Shown: piece after piece, positions 50,494-58,745 of the stretch
How the letters are laid out: every line of letters starts with the position of its first letter
Numbering within the stretch: position 1 is the first letter of the stretch
Assembly (NCBI RefSeq): GCF_030815415.1
Contig: NZ_JAUSWW010000001.1
Span: 9,734,001 to 9,798,000 of the forward strand
DNA: 64,000 nucleotides
Source of the DNA: Streptomyces canus
GTDB taxonomy: Bacteria; Actinomycetota; Actinomycetes; Streptomycetales; Streptomycetaceae
Direction of reading: 5' to 3'
The notes under the pieces: model-generated
Database searches by the model: none
What the model was told of the DNA's origin: nothing
What the model saw: the letters and a program-made list of their open reading frames with translations, nothing else
Position numbers and translations under genes: made by a program

Positions 50494-50817
50494 ATGAAGC
50501 AAACCGAGTTGATTACCGGGGTGGGCGGCGAGCAGGGAATCTGTCGTGAGTCGGGAGTCAGAACCGTTCCCGGGACCGGAAAACGAGGATGGCCTGCGGT
50601 TCCCGAAGCCGGACTGGAGGCGACCTCGCAGAAGTACGCACACCTGACGCTGACAGTGAATTCCCGGGACCTCTACCAGCACGTGCCGTCGCAGGACCAC
50701 ACCATCCACCTTTTTTCACGCCCAGACCCGGAAGGTGACCAGACAGCCCACGTCCACTGGCTCGCCCATCAAGTAGGCGGCCGGTTCACCGGCAGGATGG
50801 AGTCCGCGTACCTGTAA
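50494..50817 (+). CDS. Hypothetical protein (107 aa)
   Basis: ATG 50494 follows GAGGGAG by 6 bases. The product starts M-K-Q-T-E-L-I-T-G-V-G-G and ends T-A-H-V-H-W-L-A-H-Q-V-G-G-R. No signal peptide, membrane helix or known motif. Polar and rather even in composition; codon use is less GC-biased than in neighbours, so it could be chance. It is divergent from the LPMO gene, and the CebR box would lie in its promoter region too. Confidence 0.4.
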   Translation: MKQTELITGVGGEQGICRESGVRTVPGTGKRGWPAVPEAGLEATSQKYAHLTLTVNSRDLYQHVPSQDHTIHLFSRPDPEGDQTAHVHWLAHQVGGRFTGRMESAYL

Positions 50818-51034
50818 CCCCTCAGCAAACAGGCAAAACCGCCGTCTCCAGCTGCCTCTGTCACCTGATCGGCCGGACAACTCCCCGTCTTCCAGCGCGA
50901 CTTCGTGAGCGGGTATGTCGACGCTTCGGCGGGCCGACGCCATTGCGCGAGAGGTCTGATCGATCTGATGGGTGACCATCTGCTGTCAGCGAATCTGCCT
51001 GGCCGGGCGGTGATCCCGGTGCTTGTGTGTCGGT

Positions 51035-52021
51035 ATGGAGATCCTGGTTCTGGGCGGAACGGCGTGGGTAGGTCGGGAGTTGTCGCGGCAGGCGATCGAA
51101 CGCGGCCATCGGGTGACCTGCCTCGCGCGTGGCGAGAGCGGAGACGTCGCGGACGGAGCGACACTGGTCGCCGCCGACCGCCGCGATCCGTCGGCGTACG
51201 AGCCCCTGCTCGACCGGGTCTGGGACGCGGTCGTCGAGGTGTCATGGCAGCCGGGCTTCGTTCGCGGAGCGCTCGACGTACTGGGCAGCAAGGCCGGGCA
51301 CTGGGTGTACGTCTCGTCCGGCAACGCCTACGCCTCCCACGCCACCCCGGGGGCGGACGAGTCCGCGGCGTTGCTCGCCCCAACCGACCGGAGCGAGGCC
51401 GACCGCGAGGTGTACGGCGAGGCGAAGGTCGCCTGTGAGCAGGCGTCGACGGCCGCTGGGGGAGACCGCCTCCTCATCGCACGCGCCGGGCTCATCGGCG
51501 GCCCGGGCGATCACAGCGGGCGTTCCGGTTACTGGGTCGCCCGCGCAGCACACGATCCGCGTGGGCCGATGCTGATCCCCGACACACCGGCCATGCCGAC
51601 CCAGGTGGTCGATGTGAGGGACCTCAGCTCCTGGTTGCTCGACTGCGCGGAGACGGGAACCACCGGCACGTACAACGCTGTCGGTCCGGTCGTTCCGTTC
51701 GGAGAGTGGATCGAGCTGTGCCGCGCCATCGGCGGGCACACCGGTCCGGTGATCCCCGCCGAATCGGCGTGGCTGCTCGCCAACGGCGTGGCCCAGTACA
51801 TGGGATGTGAATCGCTGGCGATGTGGCTGGTCGAGCCGGGCATGGAGGGGTGGTCGGCCCGGGACGGGTCCGCAGCACGCGCCGTGGGGCTGCATCACCG
51901 GCCCCGGGCGGAGATGCTGGCCGACACGCTGCGCTGGGAACGCGAGCAGGGGCTGGACCGGGAAAGGCGCGCAGGCCTCAGCGCGCGACGCGAGCGCGAG
52001 TTGCTCGATGCCCTCGGCTGA
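51035..52021 (+). CDS. NAD-dependent epimerase/reductase-like protein
   Basis: A 328-residue extended SDR-type protein. The nucleotide motif is I-L-V-L-G-G-T-A-W-V-G-R-E-L (3-16). V-Y-V-S-S-G-N-A-Y-A gives the Ser/Tyr region and V-Y-G-E-A-K-V-A-C-E supplies Tyr-x-x-x-Lys. R-A-G-L-I-G-G-P-G-D-H and V-V-D-V-R-D-L-S-S-W-L-L-D follow as in dTDP-sugar epimerase relatives. Often annotated as reductase; substrate unknown. The start at ATG 51035 lacks a good ribosome site. It is isolated from other plus-strand genes. Confidence 0.85.
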   Translation: MEILVLGGTAWVGRELSRQAIERGHRVTCLARGESGDVADGATLVAADRRDPSAYEPLLDRVWDAVVEVSWQPGFVRGALDVLGSKAGHWVYVSSGNAYASHATPGADESAALLAPTDRSEADREVYGEAKVACEQASTAAGGDRLLIARAGLIGGPGDHSGRSGYWVARAAHDPRGPMLIPDTPAMPTQVVDVRDLSSWLLDCAETGTTGTYNAVGPVVPFGEWIELCRAIGGHTGPVIPAESAWLLANGVAQYMGCESLAMWLVEPGMEGWSARDGSAARAVGLHHRPRAEMLADTLRWEREQGLDRERRAGLSARRERELLDALG

Positions 52022-52584
52022 CGGCGCTGGACCGGTCGCGCACACCCGAGCATCTCTACAGGCACCTTCCGTTCTGATTTACCGATCTCGTGGTGGGCCG
52101 GCCGATAGCCGGTACGGCCACCGCGTGATCATCGAGGGTTGCGTGGATTCCTGACGATCGTGCGGTGGCCACAGGCCATAGCGCGGATCCTGCCCGTTGG
52201 CGGGCGATGCTCGACCAGGCTATGGCCCGAATAGCGGGCCGGATCGCGTCGGAACCAGCCGGGCGAGATCCTCCGCCGCGCCGACCGCACGGGCCGGGGC
52301 GGCGTACGGCGTCAGGGCGGGCGGGCGCGCCCTGACGCCCCGGTGTGGGGCCGATCGCCGCCACGAGAGGCCGCGAAGCTGCCCGGCTACGCCTCTGGCG
52401 GGACGCCACCCCTGACGCTCTCCCGGTAACTGGTGGACGGAGAAATTCGCATACGCGGACCCTTTGCATCCGGCAAGGGAGATTTTCCTCCCCCTCACAG
52501 AACGGATATCCGGTGCGAGGCTGTGCGGCGTCAGCACTCCCCGCGGCCAGTCGCGGTCCGCTCCGGAAAGAGAACACCACTCAG
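52022..52584. other. Intergenic region, 563 bp
   Basis: Upstream of the first MFS gene. At about 52195-52270 the plus strand encodes M-L-D-Q-A-M-A-R-I-A-G-R-I-A-S-E-P-A-G-R, vaguely like the start of IS701-type transposases, but nothing follows. AT-rich sequence at 52440-52510 probably includes the MFS promoter. Confidence 0.35.
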
Positions 52585-53820
52585 ATGCCACCCCTGACCG
52601 ACGACCGATCCGCCAGGCTGCCTTTCGTCGTCCTGGTGCTGGCAGCCGGGATCTTTCTGATGGGCACCACCGAGTTCGTCATCGCGGGCCTGCTGCCCGA
52701 GATCTCGGACGATCTGGGCGTCAGCGTGTCCCACGCGGGGCTGCTGATCACGGCCTTCGCGGCAGGCATGATCGTCGGCGCGCCGGCGATGGCGATCGCG
52801 ACGCTGCGCCTGCCGCGGCGGTTCACGCTGGTCCTCGCGCTCACCGTCTTCGCGGTCGGCCACGTGGTCGCCGCCCTCAGTCCGTCCTTCGCGGTCGTGC
52901 TCGCGGCTCGCGTGGTGACCGCACTGGCCACAGGTACCTTCTGGTGCGTCGCCGCAGTCGTGGCGACAACCGCGGCCGGACCGGCAATGACGTCCCGGGC
53001 CCTGGGCATGCTGCTCGGGGGCATGACCGTGGCCAACATCGCCGGCGTACCGCTGGGCTCGTGGCTGGGGCAGGTATCCAACTGGCGGGGGCCGTTCTGG
53101 GTCCTCGCCGCCCTGTCAGCCGCCGCGGCGGCGGTCATCGGCCGGTACATCCCCGATGAGGAGCGGTGCGAAGCGCGTTCGGTTCGGGCTGAGTTCGCCG
53201 TGCTGCGCCAGGGCCGGGTCTGGCTGGCGCTGAGTGCCATCGCGTTGCTCATGGGAGGTGTCCTGGCGACCTACACCTACATCTCGCCCCTGCTCACCGA
53301 GCGGGCCCAGATACCCGCCGCGGCTGTGCCCCTGGTCCTGACCGGCTACGGTGCGGGCGCCCTGCTGGGCACCACGGTCGGCGGGCGCCTGGGTGACCGT
53401 CGGCCGCTCGCCACCCTCATCACGGCCGCCGCCGCGACCAGCCTGATCCTGCTTCTGCTGGTGTTCTTCTCCACGAGCCCCGTGGTGACCGTCGTCCTGG
53501 TGACGGTCATGGGGGTGACCGCGTTCGCCGCCTCCCCGGTGCTCGGCGCGCTGGTCAGGCGCTTCGCCGGTTCCGCGCCCACGCTCGCCTCCGCGCTGGC
53601 CAGTTCGTCGTCCAACGTGGGCGTCGCCGTCGGCTCCTGGGCGGCAGGCATCGCCCTGGCCTCACCACTGCGGCAGGCCGGGCCTCCGCTGGTCGGCACG
53701 GTGACGGCCGCCCTGACCCTCGTACCGCTGACCGCACTCGTGCTGATGCGCGCCACCCGATCTGACGACCACGCCGTCACCAGCGACCCTTCACCCCGTG
53801 GTCGAGCCCGGGTGGGGTGA
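52585..53820 (+). CDS. MFS drug-efflux transporter (Cmx/CmrA-like DHA1)
   Basis: A 411-residue transporter with 12 membrane helices. P-F-V-V-L-V-L-A-A-G-I-F-L-M-G-T-T-E-F-V is the DHA1 helix-1 signature. R-V-V-T-A-L-A-T-G-T-F-W-C-V (helix 4, arginine kept) and G-G-R-L-G-D-R-R-P-L (loop motif A, here in the second half) are also present. Similar to Cmx/CmrA chloramphenicol exporters. It is a close paralog of the MFS gene at 61215. ATG 52585 lacks a strong ribosome site. Followed after a hairpin by the GH36 gene. Confidence 0.9.
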   Translation: MPPLTDDRSARLPFVVLVLAAGIFLMGTTEFVIAGLLPEISDDLGVSVSHAGLLITAFAAGMIVGAPAMAIATLRLPRRFTLVLALTVFAVGHVVAALSPSFAVVLAARVVTALATGTFWCVAAVVATTAAGPAMTSRALGMLLGGMTVANIAGVPLGSWLGQVSNWRGPFWVLAALSAAAAAVIGRYIPDEERCEARSVRAEFAVLRQGRVWLALSAIALLMGGVLATYTYISPLLTERAQIPAAAVPLVLTGYGAGALLGTTVGGRLGDRRPLATLITAAAATSLILLLLVFFSTSPVVTVVLVTVMGVTAFAASPVLGALVRRFAGSAPTLASALASSSSNVGVAVGSWAAGIALASPLRQAGPPLVGTVTAALTLVPLTALVLMRATRSDDHAVTSDPSPRGRARVG

Positions 53821-53836
53821 AGAAGCCGCACCCCAC
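53812..53836. terminator. Hairpin overlapping the MFS stop codon
   Basis: GTGGGGTG, nine bases, CACCCCAC: a perfect 8-bp stem whose left arm covers the end of the MFS gene, 36 bp before the GH36 start. It may end or attenuate transcription between the two genes. Confidence 0.55.
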
Positions 53837-53871
53837 ATATCCCCTTAGTGAGACTGCCGAGAGGGGCCATC

Positions 53872-56031
53872 GTGACTACTCCGACCGAAGCCGCAGCCGA
53901 GGGCATCATTCATCTCCGCGCAGCAGGTGTGAGCCTGATACTCGACCTGCGGGGCAACGGTCTGCCCGCCGTTCTGCACTGGGGCGCCGACCTCGGTGAC
54001 CTCAGCCGCCAGGACCTGCACCGGTTGGCCGAGGCCGTCACCATGCCGCCGATGCCGGGATTCCCCGACGCCGTACCGCGTGCCGCACTGCTGCCCGAAC
54101 ACGGCACCGGCTGGCCCGGACAGCCCGGACTCACGGGACACCGTCAGGGAGCCGACTGGTCACCCCTGTTCACCCGCGACTCACTGGAACTGGATGCCGC
54201 AGCACCATCCGTGAAGGTGCGGGCCACCGACGCCGCAGCCAGGCTCAGCCTGGTACTGGAAGCCGGACTCACCCCGTCCGGCCTCGTGCGCATGCGAGCC
54301 GCCGTACGCAATGACGACCCAAACCGCGGCTACACCCTCGACGGCCTGCTGCTCGCCCTGCCGGTACCCGACTCCGCCACCGAACTGCTCGACCTCACCG
54401 GCCGCTGGTGTCGCGAACGCGCCCCGCAACGCCGGCCCTTCACCCACGGCACCTGGCTGCGCGAGACCCGCAGTGGGCGCACCGGCCACGACGCCCCTCT
54501 TGTCCTGGCGGCCGGCACACCCGGCTTCGGCTTCGGCACCGGCCAGGTATGGGGCCTGCACCTGGCCTGGAGCGGGAACCACCGCGTACTGGCCGAGCGA
54601 CTCCCCGCCGGTCGTCCGGTCATCGCCGCAGGCGAACTGCTCCTGCCGGGCGAGCTGATCCTCGCCCCCGGCGAGGAGTACACCGGCCCGTGGCTCTACG
54701 CCTCCCACAGCGACCAGGGGCTCGACGGCCTCTCCGCCCGCTTCCACGACCACCTCCTCGCCCGCCCCGAACACCCCCGCAGCCCACGCCCGGTCGTGCT
54801 CAACACCTGGGAAGCCGTCTACTTCGACCACGACCTCGACCGCCTCACCCACCTCGCCGACCGAGGCGCCGAGGCCGGCGTGGAGCGTTTCGTCCTGGAC
54901 GACGGCTGGTTCCGCCACCGTCGAGACGACCGGGCCGGACTCGGCGACTGGTACGTCGACGAGACCGTCTGGCCGACGGGACTTCATCCGCTCATCAGCC
55001 ACGTTCGCGGCCTCGGCATGGAGTTCGGCCTGTGGGTCGAGCCGGAAATGGTCAACCCCGACTCCGACCTGGCCCGCGCCCACCCCGAATGGATCCTGGC
55101 CACCGGTGGCCGCACCCCCGCCGACCGCCGCTCCCAGCAGGTCCTGGACCTCACCCACCCCGAGGCGTACGCCCACATCCTGCAGCGGCTCGACGCCCTG
55201 CTCAGCCAGTACGACATCGACTACCTCAAGTGGGACCACAACCGCGAACTGGTCGACGCCGGCCACGCACCGGGCGGCGAGCCCGCCGTGCACGCCCAGA
55301 CCCTCGCCGTCTACGCCCTGCTGGACGAACTGCGCCGACGCCACCCCGGCCTGGAGATCGAGTCCTGCGCAAGCGGCGGCGGACGCGTCGACCTCGCCAT
55401 CCTGGAGCGCACCGACCGCGTCTGGGCCAGCGACTGCAACGATGCCCTGGAACGCCAGTCGATCAATCGCTGGACCCAGCTGCTCCTGCCGCCCGAACTC
55501 ATCGGCTCGCACGTCGGCGCCGCCCGTTCTCACACCACCGGTCGCACCCACGACCTGGCCTTCCGGGCGGGCACCGCGCTCTTCGGTCACCTCGGCATCG
55601 AATGGGACCTCACCCGCACAACCGAGACCGAACGCGCCGAACTGGCGCACTGGATCACCCTGTACAAACAGCTGCGCGGGCTGCTGCACACCGGCCGCGT
55701 CGTACGCATCGACCACCCCGACCCGGCCCTGTGGGCCCACGGCGTCATCTCCCACGACCGCACGGAAGCCATCTTCGCCCTCACCGCCATGGCCACCCCG
55801 ATCTCCGCCCAGCCCGGCACGCTACGACTGCGCGGCCTCGATCCCGACGCCACTTACCGCCTGCGCCCGCTGCCGCCCGCCGACCAGGCACCCGGCATGG
55901 CACGCGGCACCCCCGCATGGTGCACCAGCGACGGAATCACCGTCCCGGGCAGCGTCCTGGAACGCGTCGGGCTCCAGATCCCCAACCTCCACCCGGAACA
56001 ACTGCTTCTGCTGCGGCTGTCGAAAGCCTGA
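53872..56031 (+). CDS. Alpha-galactosidase, GH36
   Basis: A 719-residue intracellular enzyme (no signal peptide). The N-terminal beta-supersandwich covers about 1-300. The (beta/alpha)8 barrel has W-E-A-V-Y-F-D-H-D, F-V-L-D-D-G-W-F, G-L-W-V-E-P-E-M-V-N and Y-L-K-W-D-H-N-R with the nucleophile Asp. E-S-C-A-S-G-G-G-R-V-D and V-W-A-S-D-C-N-D-A-L-E-R-Q supply the acid/base region. A C-terminal beta domain follows. It removes terminal alpha-galactose from melibiose, raffinose or galactomannan fragments taken up by the cell. GTG 53872 has AGAGGGG 5 bases before it. Confidence 0.94.
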   Translation: MTTPTEAAAEGIIHLRAAGVSLILDLRGNGLPAVLHWGADLGDLSRQDLHRLAEAVTMPPMPGFPDAVPRAALLPEHGTGWPGQPGLTGHRQGADWSPLFTRDSLELDAAAPSVKVRATDAAARLSLVLEAGLTPSGLVRMRAAVRNDDPNRGYTLDGLLLALPVPDSATELLDLTGRWCRERAPQRRPFTHGTWLRETRSGRTGHDAPLVLAAGTPGFGFGTGQVWGLHLAWSGNHRVLAERLPAGRPVIAAGELLLPGELILAPGEEYTGPWLYASHSDQGLDGLSARFHDHLLARPEHPRSPRPVVLNTWEAVYFDHDLDRLTHLADRGAEAGVERFVLDDGWFRHRRDDRAGLGDWYVDETVWPTGLHPLISHVRGLGMEFGLWVEPEMVNPDSDLARAHPEWILATGGRTPADRRSQQVLDLTHPEAYAHILQRLDALLSQYDIDYLKWDHNRELVDAGHAPGGEPAVHAQTLAVYALLDELRRRHPGLEIESCASGGGRVDLAILERTDRVWASDCNDALERQSINRWTQLLLPPELIGSHVGAARSHTTGRTHDLAFRAGTALFGHLGIEWDLTRTTETERAELAHWITLYKQLRGLLHTGRVVRIDHPDPALWAHGVISHDRTEAIFALTAMATPISAQPGTLRLRGLDPDATYRLRPLPPADQAPGMARGTPAWCTSDGITVPGSVLERVGLQIPNLHPEQLLLLRLSKA

Positions 56032-56164
56032 CCCCGCCGCCCTCGGTCTCCGCAGGCCCTGCACTGCGGGCCTCGCGAAGTGGGAAGTCCCCCGGCACCC
56101 TGGAACATCGAGCCGGGGCAGGCGGCCGCGCTGACGGCTCCCTTTGTCCCGCGTTGCTCGTCGG

Positions 56165-56490
56165 TCAGTCGGGTGTTCCGGCCGTGTCGGCCGACTCGGA
56201 TTCGTTGGCCGGTGTGGACCGCTCGATGTCGTTGCCGGTCGCGGCCCGGCTGGCCAGCAGGTTCAGGGCGTCCTGCGTGGGTGAGTGGGGCTCGGCGGTG
56301 TAGGGGAGGAGCAACTGCTGGGGTCGTGGGGGAGCGGGAAGGTTTCGAAGGGCAGGTCGAGGTCGCCGACGACCGGGTGGTGCAGGAGCTTCACGCCGGT
56401 GGTGTGCATCCGGACGTTGTGGGCCGCCCAGCGGCGCCGGAATTCCTCGCTGCGGGTGGACAGCTCCCCGATCCCCGGAGGTCCTCACCC
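56165..56490 (-). pseudogene. C-terminal remnant of an MmyB-like XRE regulator
   Basis: Minus-strand residues G-I-G-E-L-S-T-R-S-E-E-F-R-R-R-W-A-A-H-N and V-K-L-L-H-H-P-V-V-G-D-L-D-L match the end of the regulator domain of the genes at 46909 and 57691. After a frame change near 56320 come L-L-L-P-Y-T-A-E-P-H-S-P-T-Q-D-A-L-N and an acidic tail ending at 56165. The N-terminal DNA-binding half is absent. Confidence 0.8.
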
Positions 56491-56550
56491 GTCACGGTTG
56501 TGTCGTCACGTGACTCCGAGTTCGACCAACGTCCCCAGCATGCGATCGTC

Positions 56551-57537
56551 TCACTTGCCGACGAGGCGCATGTGCTGGTCGTTGTAGCGGTCGCCGTGCA
56601 CGCCGATGCGGGCCGCCGTGGCGTCGAGGTCCGCGATGTCATCGGCGGACAGAGCGACCTGGGTGGAGCCGGCGTTCTCCTCAAGGCGTTCGATGCGGCG
56701 GGTGCCGGGTATCGGGGCGATCCACGGGTGCTGGGCGAGGAGCCAGGCCAGGGCGACCTGCCCGGAGGTGGCGTTCCTGGCGCGGGCGAGGGTGGCAACG
56801 TGGTTGACCAGGGCCTGGTTGGCTGCGAGGTTGTCCTGGTCGAACCGCGGGATGGAGGCGCGGATGTCGCCTTCGGTGAACGCGGTCGTGGTGTCGACGG
56901 CGCCGGTGAGGAAACCCTTGCCGAGCGGGCTGAACGGCACGAATCCGATGCCGAGTTCGGCGAGTGTGGGCAGCACCTCGGATTCGGGGTCGCGGGTCCA
57001 CAGGGAGTACTCGCTCTGCACGGCGGTCACGGGGTGGACGGCATGGGCCCTGCGGATCGTCGCCGCGGCGGCTTCGGACAGGCCGAAGTGGCGTACCTTG
57101 CCCGCCTGTACGAGTTCTGCGACCGCGCCCGCCACGTCCTCGACGGGGACGTCGGGGTCGACCCGGTGCTGGTAGAAGAGGTCGATCGTGTCCGTACGCA
57201 GCCGGCGCAACGACGCGTCGGCGACCTTCTTGATCTGTTCAGGCCGACTGTCGAGCCCCACCGACGTGCCGCCCTCGATGCGCCAGCCGAACTTGGTAGC
57301 GATGACGACCTGTTCGCGCACCGGCGCGAGTGCCTCGCCCACGAGTTCTTCGTTGGTGTAAGGGCCGTATACCTCGGCCGTGTCGAAGAAGGTGATGCCC
57401 CCGTCGACGGCGGCGCGGAGCACACCGATCATGTCCTGCCGGTCTCCGGGGTTGGGGCCATAGCTCTGGGACATGCCCATGCAGCCCAGTCCGATCGCCG
57501 AGACCTCGAGGCCCTGGCCGAGTGTGCGGGTGTGCAT
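56551..57537 (-). CDS. Aldo/keto reductase
   Basis: A 328-residue AKR. The catalytic tetrad is visible: Asp and Tyr in F-F-D-T-A-E-V-Y-G-P-Y, Lys in V-I-A-T-K-F-G-W, His in F-Y-Q-H-R-V-D-P. NADP-binding segments are V-Q-S-E-Y-S-L-W and the C-terminal I-P-G-T-R-R-I-E-R-L-E-E-N. It reduces aldehydes or ketones of unknown identity; the branch (AKR13-like) includes plant and bacterial quinone or aldehyde reductases. ATG 57537 with GGAG about 8 bases upstream. It follows the MmyB-type regulator gene on the same strand and has a decayed paralog at 46399. Confidence 0.93.
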   Translation of the reverse strand: MHTRTLGQGLEVSAIGLGCMGMSQSYGPNPGDRQDMIGVLRAAVDGGITFFDTAEVYGPYTNEELVGEALAPVREQVVIATKFGWRIEGGTSVGLDSRPEQIKKVADASLRRLRTDTIDLFYQHRVDPDVPVEDVAGAVAELVQAGKVRHFGLSEAAAATIRRAHAVHPVTAVQSEYSLWTRDPESEVLPTLAELGIGFVPFSPLGKGFLTGAVDTTTAFTEGDIRASIPRFDQDNLAANQALVNHVATLARARNATSGQVALAWLLAQHPWIAPIPGTRRIERLEENAGSTQVALSADDIADLDATAARIGVHGDRYNDQHMRLVGK

Positions 57538-57690
57538 GGCGGTGCTCCTTGTGCGGTAGCAGGTGACAGTGAACGAAAGCCTCGCTCGGGCGCGGGGAGG
57601 CCGTTCGCGGCACGAGAGCCAGAGCGGCTGAGGGGCATGGTGAACGCCTTCGACCGCCCGCCGCCGGAGTCGTGGAAGCGGCCGACGGCG

Positions 57691-58572
57691 TCAGGTGAGT
57701 GGTGGCGACGCGGGCAGGTGCTGGTCGGCGGCCCAGGAGGAGAGGATGCGCAGCCGTTCGTGGGTGGGGGAGCCGGGGGCGGCGGTCCAGACGGTCAGGT
57801 TCTGGTCGGGGTCGGTGTTGGCGGTGAGGGTGTCCCAGTCCAGGACGAGTTCGCCGACGACGGGATGGTTGAGGGTCTTCGTGCCCACGGTGCGGGCGGC
57901 GACGTGGTGTTCGCCCCACCATTTGGCGAACTGTTTGTCCCGCAGGGACAGTTCGCCGACCAGCTCGATCAGGCGGGGGTCCTCGGGATACTTCGCGGCC
58001 TCCATGCGCAGCTGGGCCACGGAGATCTGCGCGGAGGCCTTCCAGTCGGCGTACAGGGTGCGCATAGCCGGATCGGTGAAGATGATCCGGGGATAGTTGC
58101 GGTGCTTTTCCGGGAGGTGGGAGAAGTCGGTGACCAGGGCGGCGGCCAGTGCGTTCCAGGCGAGGATGTCTCCGCGCCGGCCCTGCACGATGGCCGGGGT
58201 GGCGGTCAGGTCGTCCAGGACCCGTTGCAGTTGCGGCTGGACCTTCTGCCGACTGCGGCGCCTGGTGCGGGTGCTGGTTTTGCCGGCGAGCTGGAAGAGG
58301 TAGCCGCGCTCGTCGTCATCCAGATGGAGTACCCGGGCCAGCACGTCCAGCACGGGTGCGGACGCCTGCATGCGGCCCTGTTCGAGGCGGGTGTAGTAGT
58401 CGGTGCTGATGCTGGCGAGCTGGGCGACCTCCTCGCGGCGCAGCCCGGCGACCCGGCGGGGCCGGTCGCTCTCGGGCAGCCCGACCGTGCGCGGGCTCAG
58501 CTCGGAGCGGCGTGTCTTGAGGAATTCTCCCAGCTCATTGAGGGGGACGTTGGCGGTCATGCTTCCCAGCAT
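57691..58572 (-). CDS. MmyB-like XRE-family transcriptional regulator
   Basis: A 293-residue regulator paralogous to that at 46909. The helix-turn-helix region is F-L-K-T-R-R-S-E-L-S-P-R-T-V-G-L, R-V-A-G-L-R-R-E-E-V-A-Q-L-A-S-I-S and Y-Y-T-R-L-E-Q-G-R. The C-terminal MmyB domain includes I-L-A-W-N-A-L-A-A-A-L and L-N-H-P-V-V-G-E-L-V-L-D-W. ATG 58560 is an equally possible start. It faces the zinc ADH gene (58746) across a short region with direct and inverted repeats and lies before the AKR gene; it probably controls both. Confidence 0.92.
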   Translation of the reverse strand: MLGSMTANVPLNELGEFLKTRRSELSPRTVGLPESDRPRRVAGLRREEVAQLASISTDYYTRLEQGRMQASAPVLDVLARVLHLDDDERGYLFQLAGKTSTRTRRRSRQKVQPQLQRVLDDLTATPAIVQGRRGDILAWNALAAALVTDFSHLPEKHRNYPRIIFTDPAMRTLYADWKASAQISVAQLRMEAAKYPEDPRLIELVGELSLRDKQFAKWWGEHHVAARTVGTKTLNHPVVGELVLDWDTLTANTDPDQNLTVWTAAPGSPTHERLRILSSWAADQHLPASPPLT

Positions 58573-58597
58573 GACACCGATTCCACTCGGGAAAGGG

Positions 58598-58634
58598 GGG
58601 AGAATTTACTCCCAGGATGTTCTCCTCCCAGGAT
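58598..58634. promoter_or_regulatory. Operator candidate between MmyB-type regulator and ADH
   Basis: CTCCCAGGAT occurs twice (58609-58618 and 58625-58634), 16 bp apart. The first overlaps an inverted repeat GGGAG-AATTTA-CTCCC (58598-58613). Central position between divergent genes and AT-rich spacers fit a regulator site and promoters. Confidence 0.55.
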
Positions 58635-58745
58635 AGATTTCTCCGCTTTTCGCGCCCGCCCTCGCGTGTGAGGCTCGATGTCGAGCAGCCGATTTCGTGA
58701 CCACCGGCTGCCCGTACACCGACCCTCGTACCGAAGGAAGACCCC

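Noticed and set aside
52195..52415. Possible IS701-type transposase start (M-L-D-Q-A-M-A-R-I-A-G-R).
   Set aside because: Only about 20 residues resemble the family and nothing downstream continues the match in any frame.
56080..58671. An 863-residue plus-strand frame.
   Set aside because: It runs antisense to the AKR and both MmyB-type regulator sequences, which have clear motifs; no signal in the plus frame.
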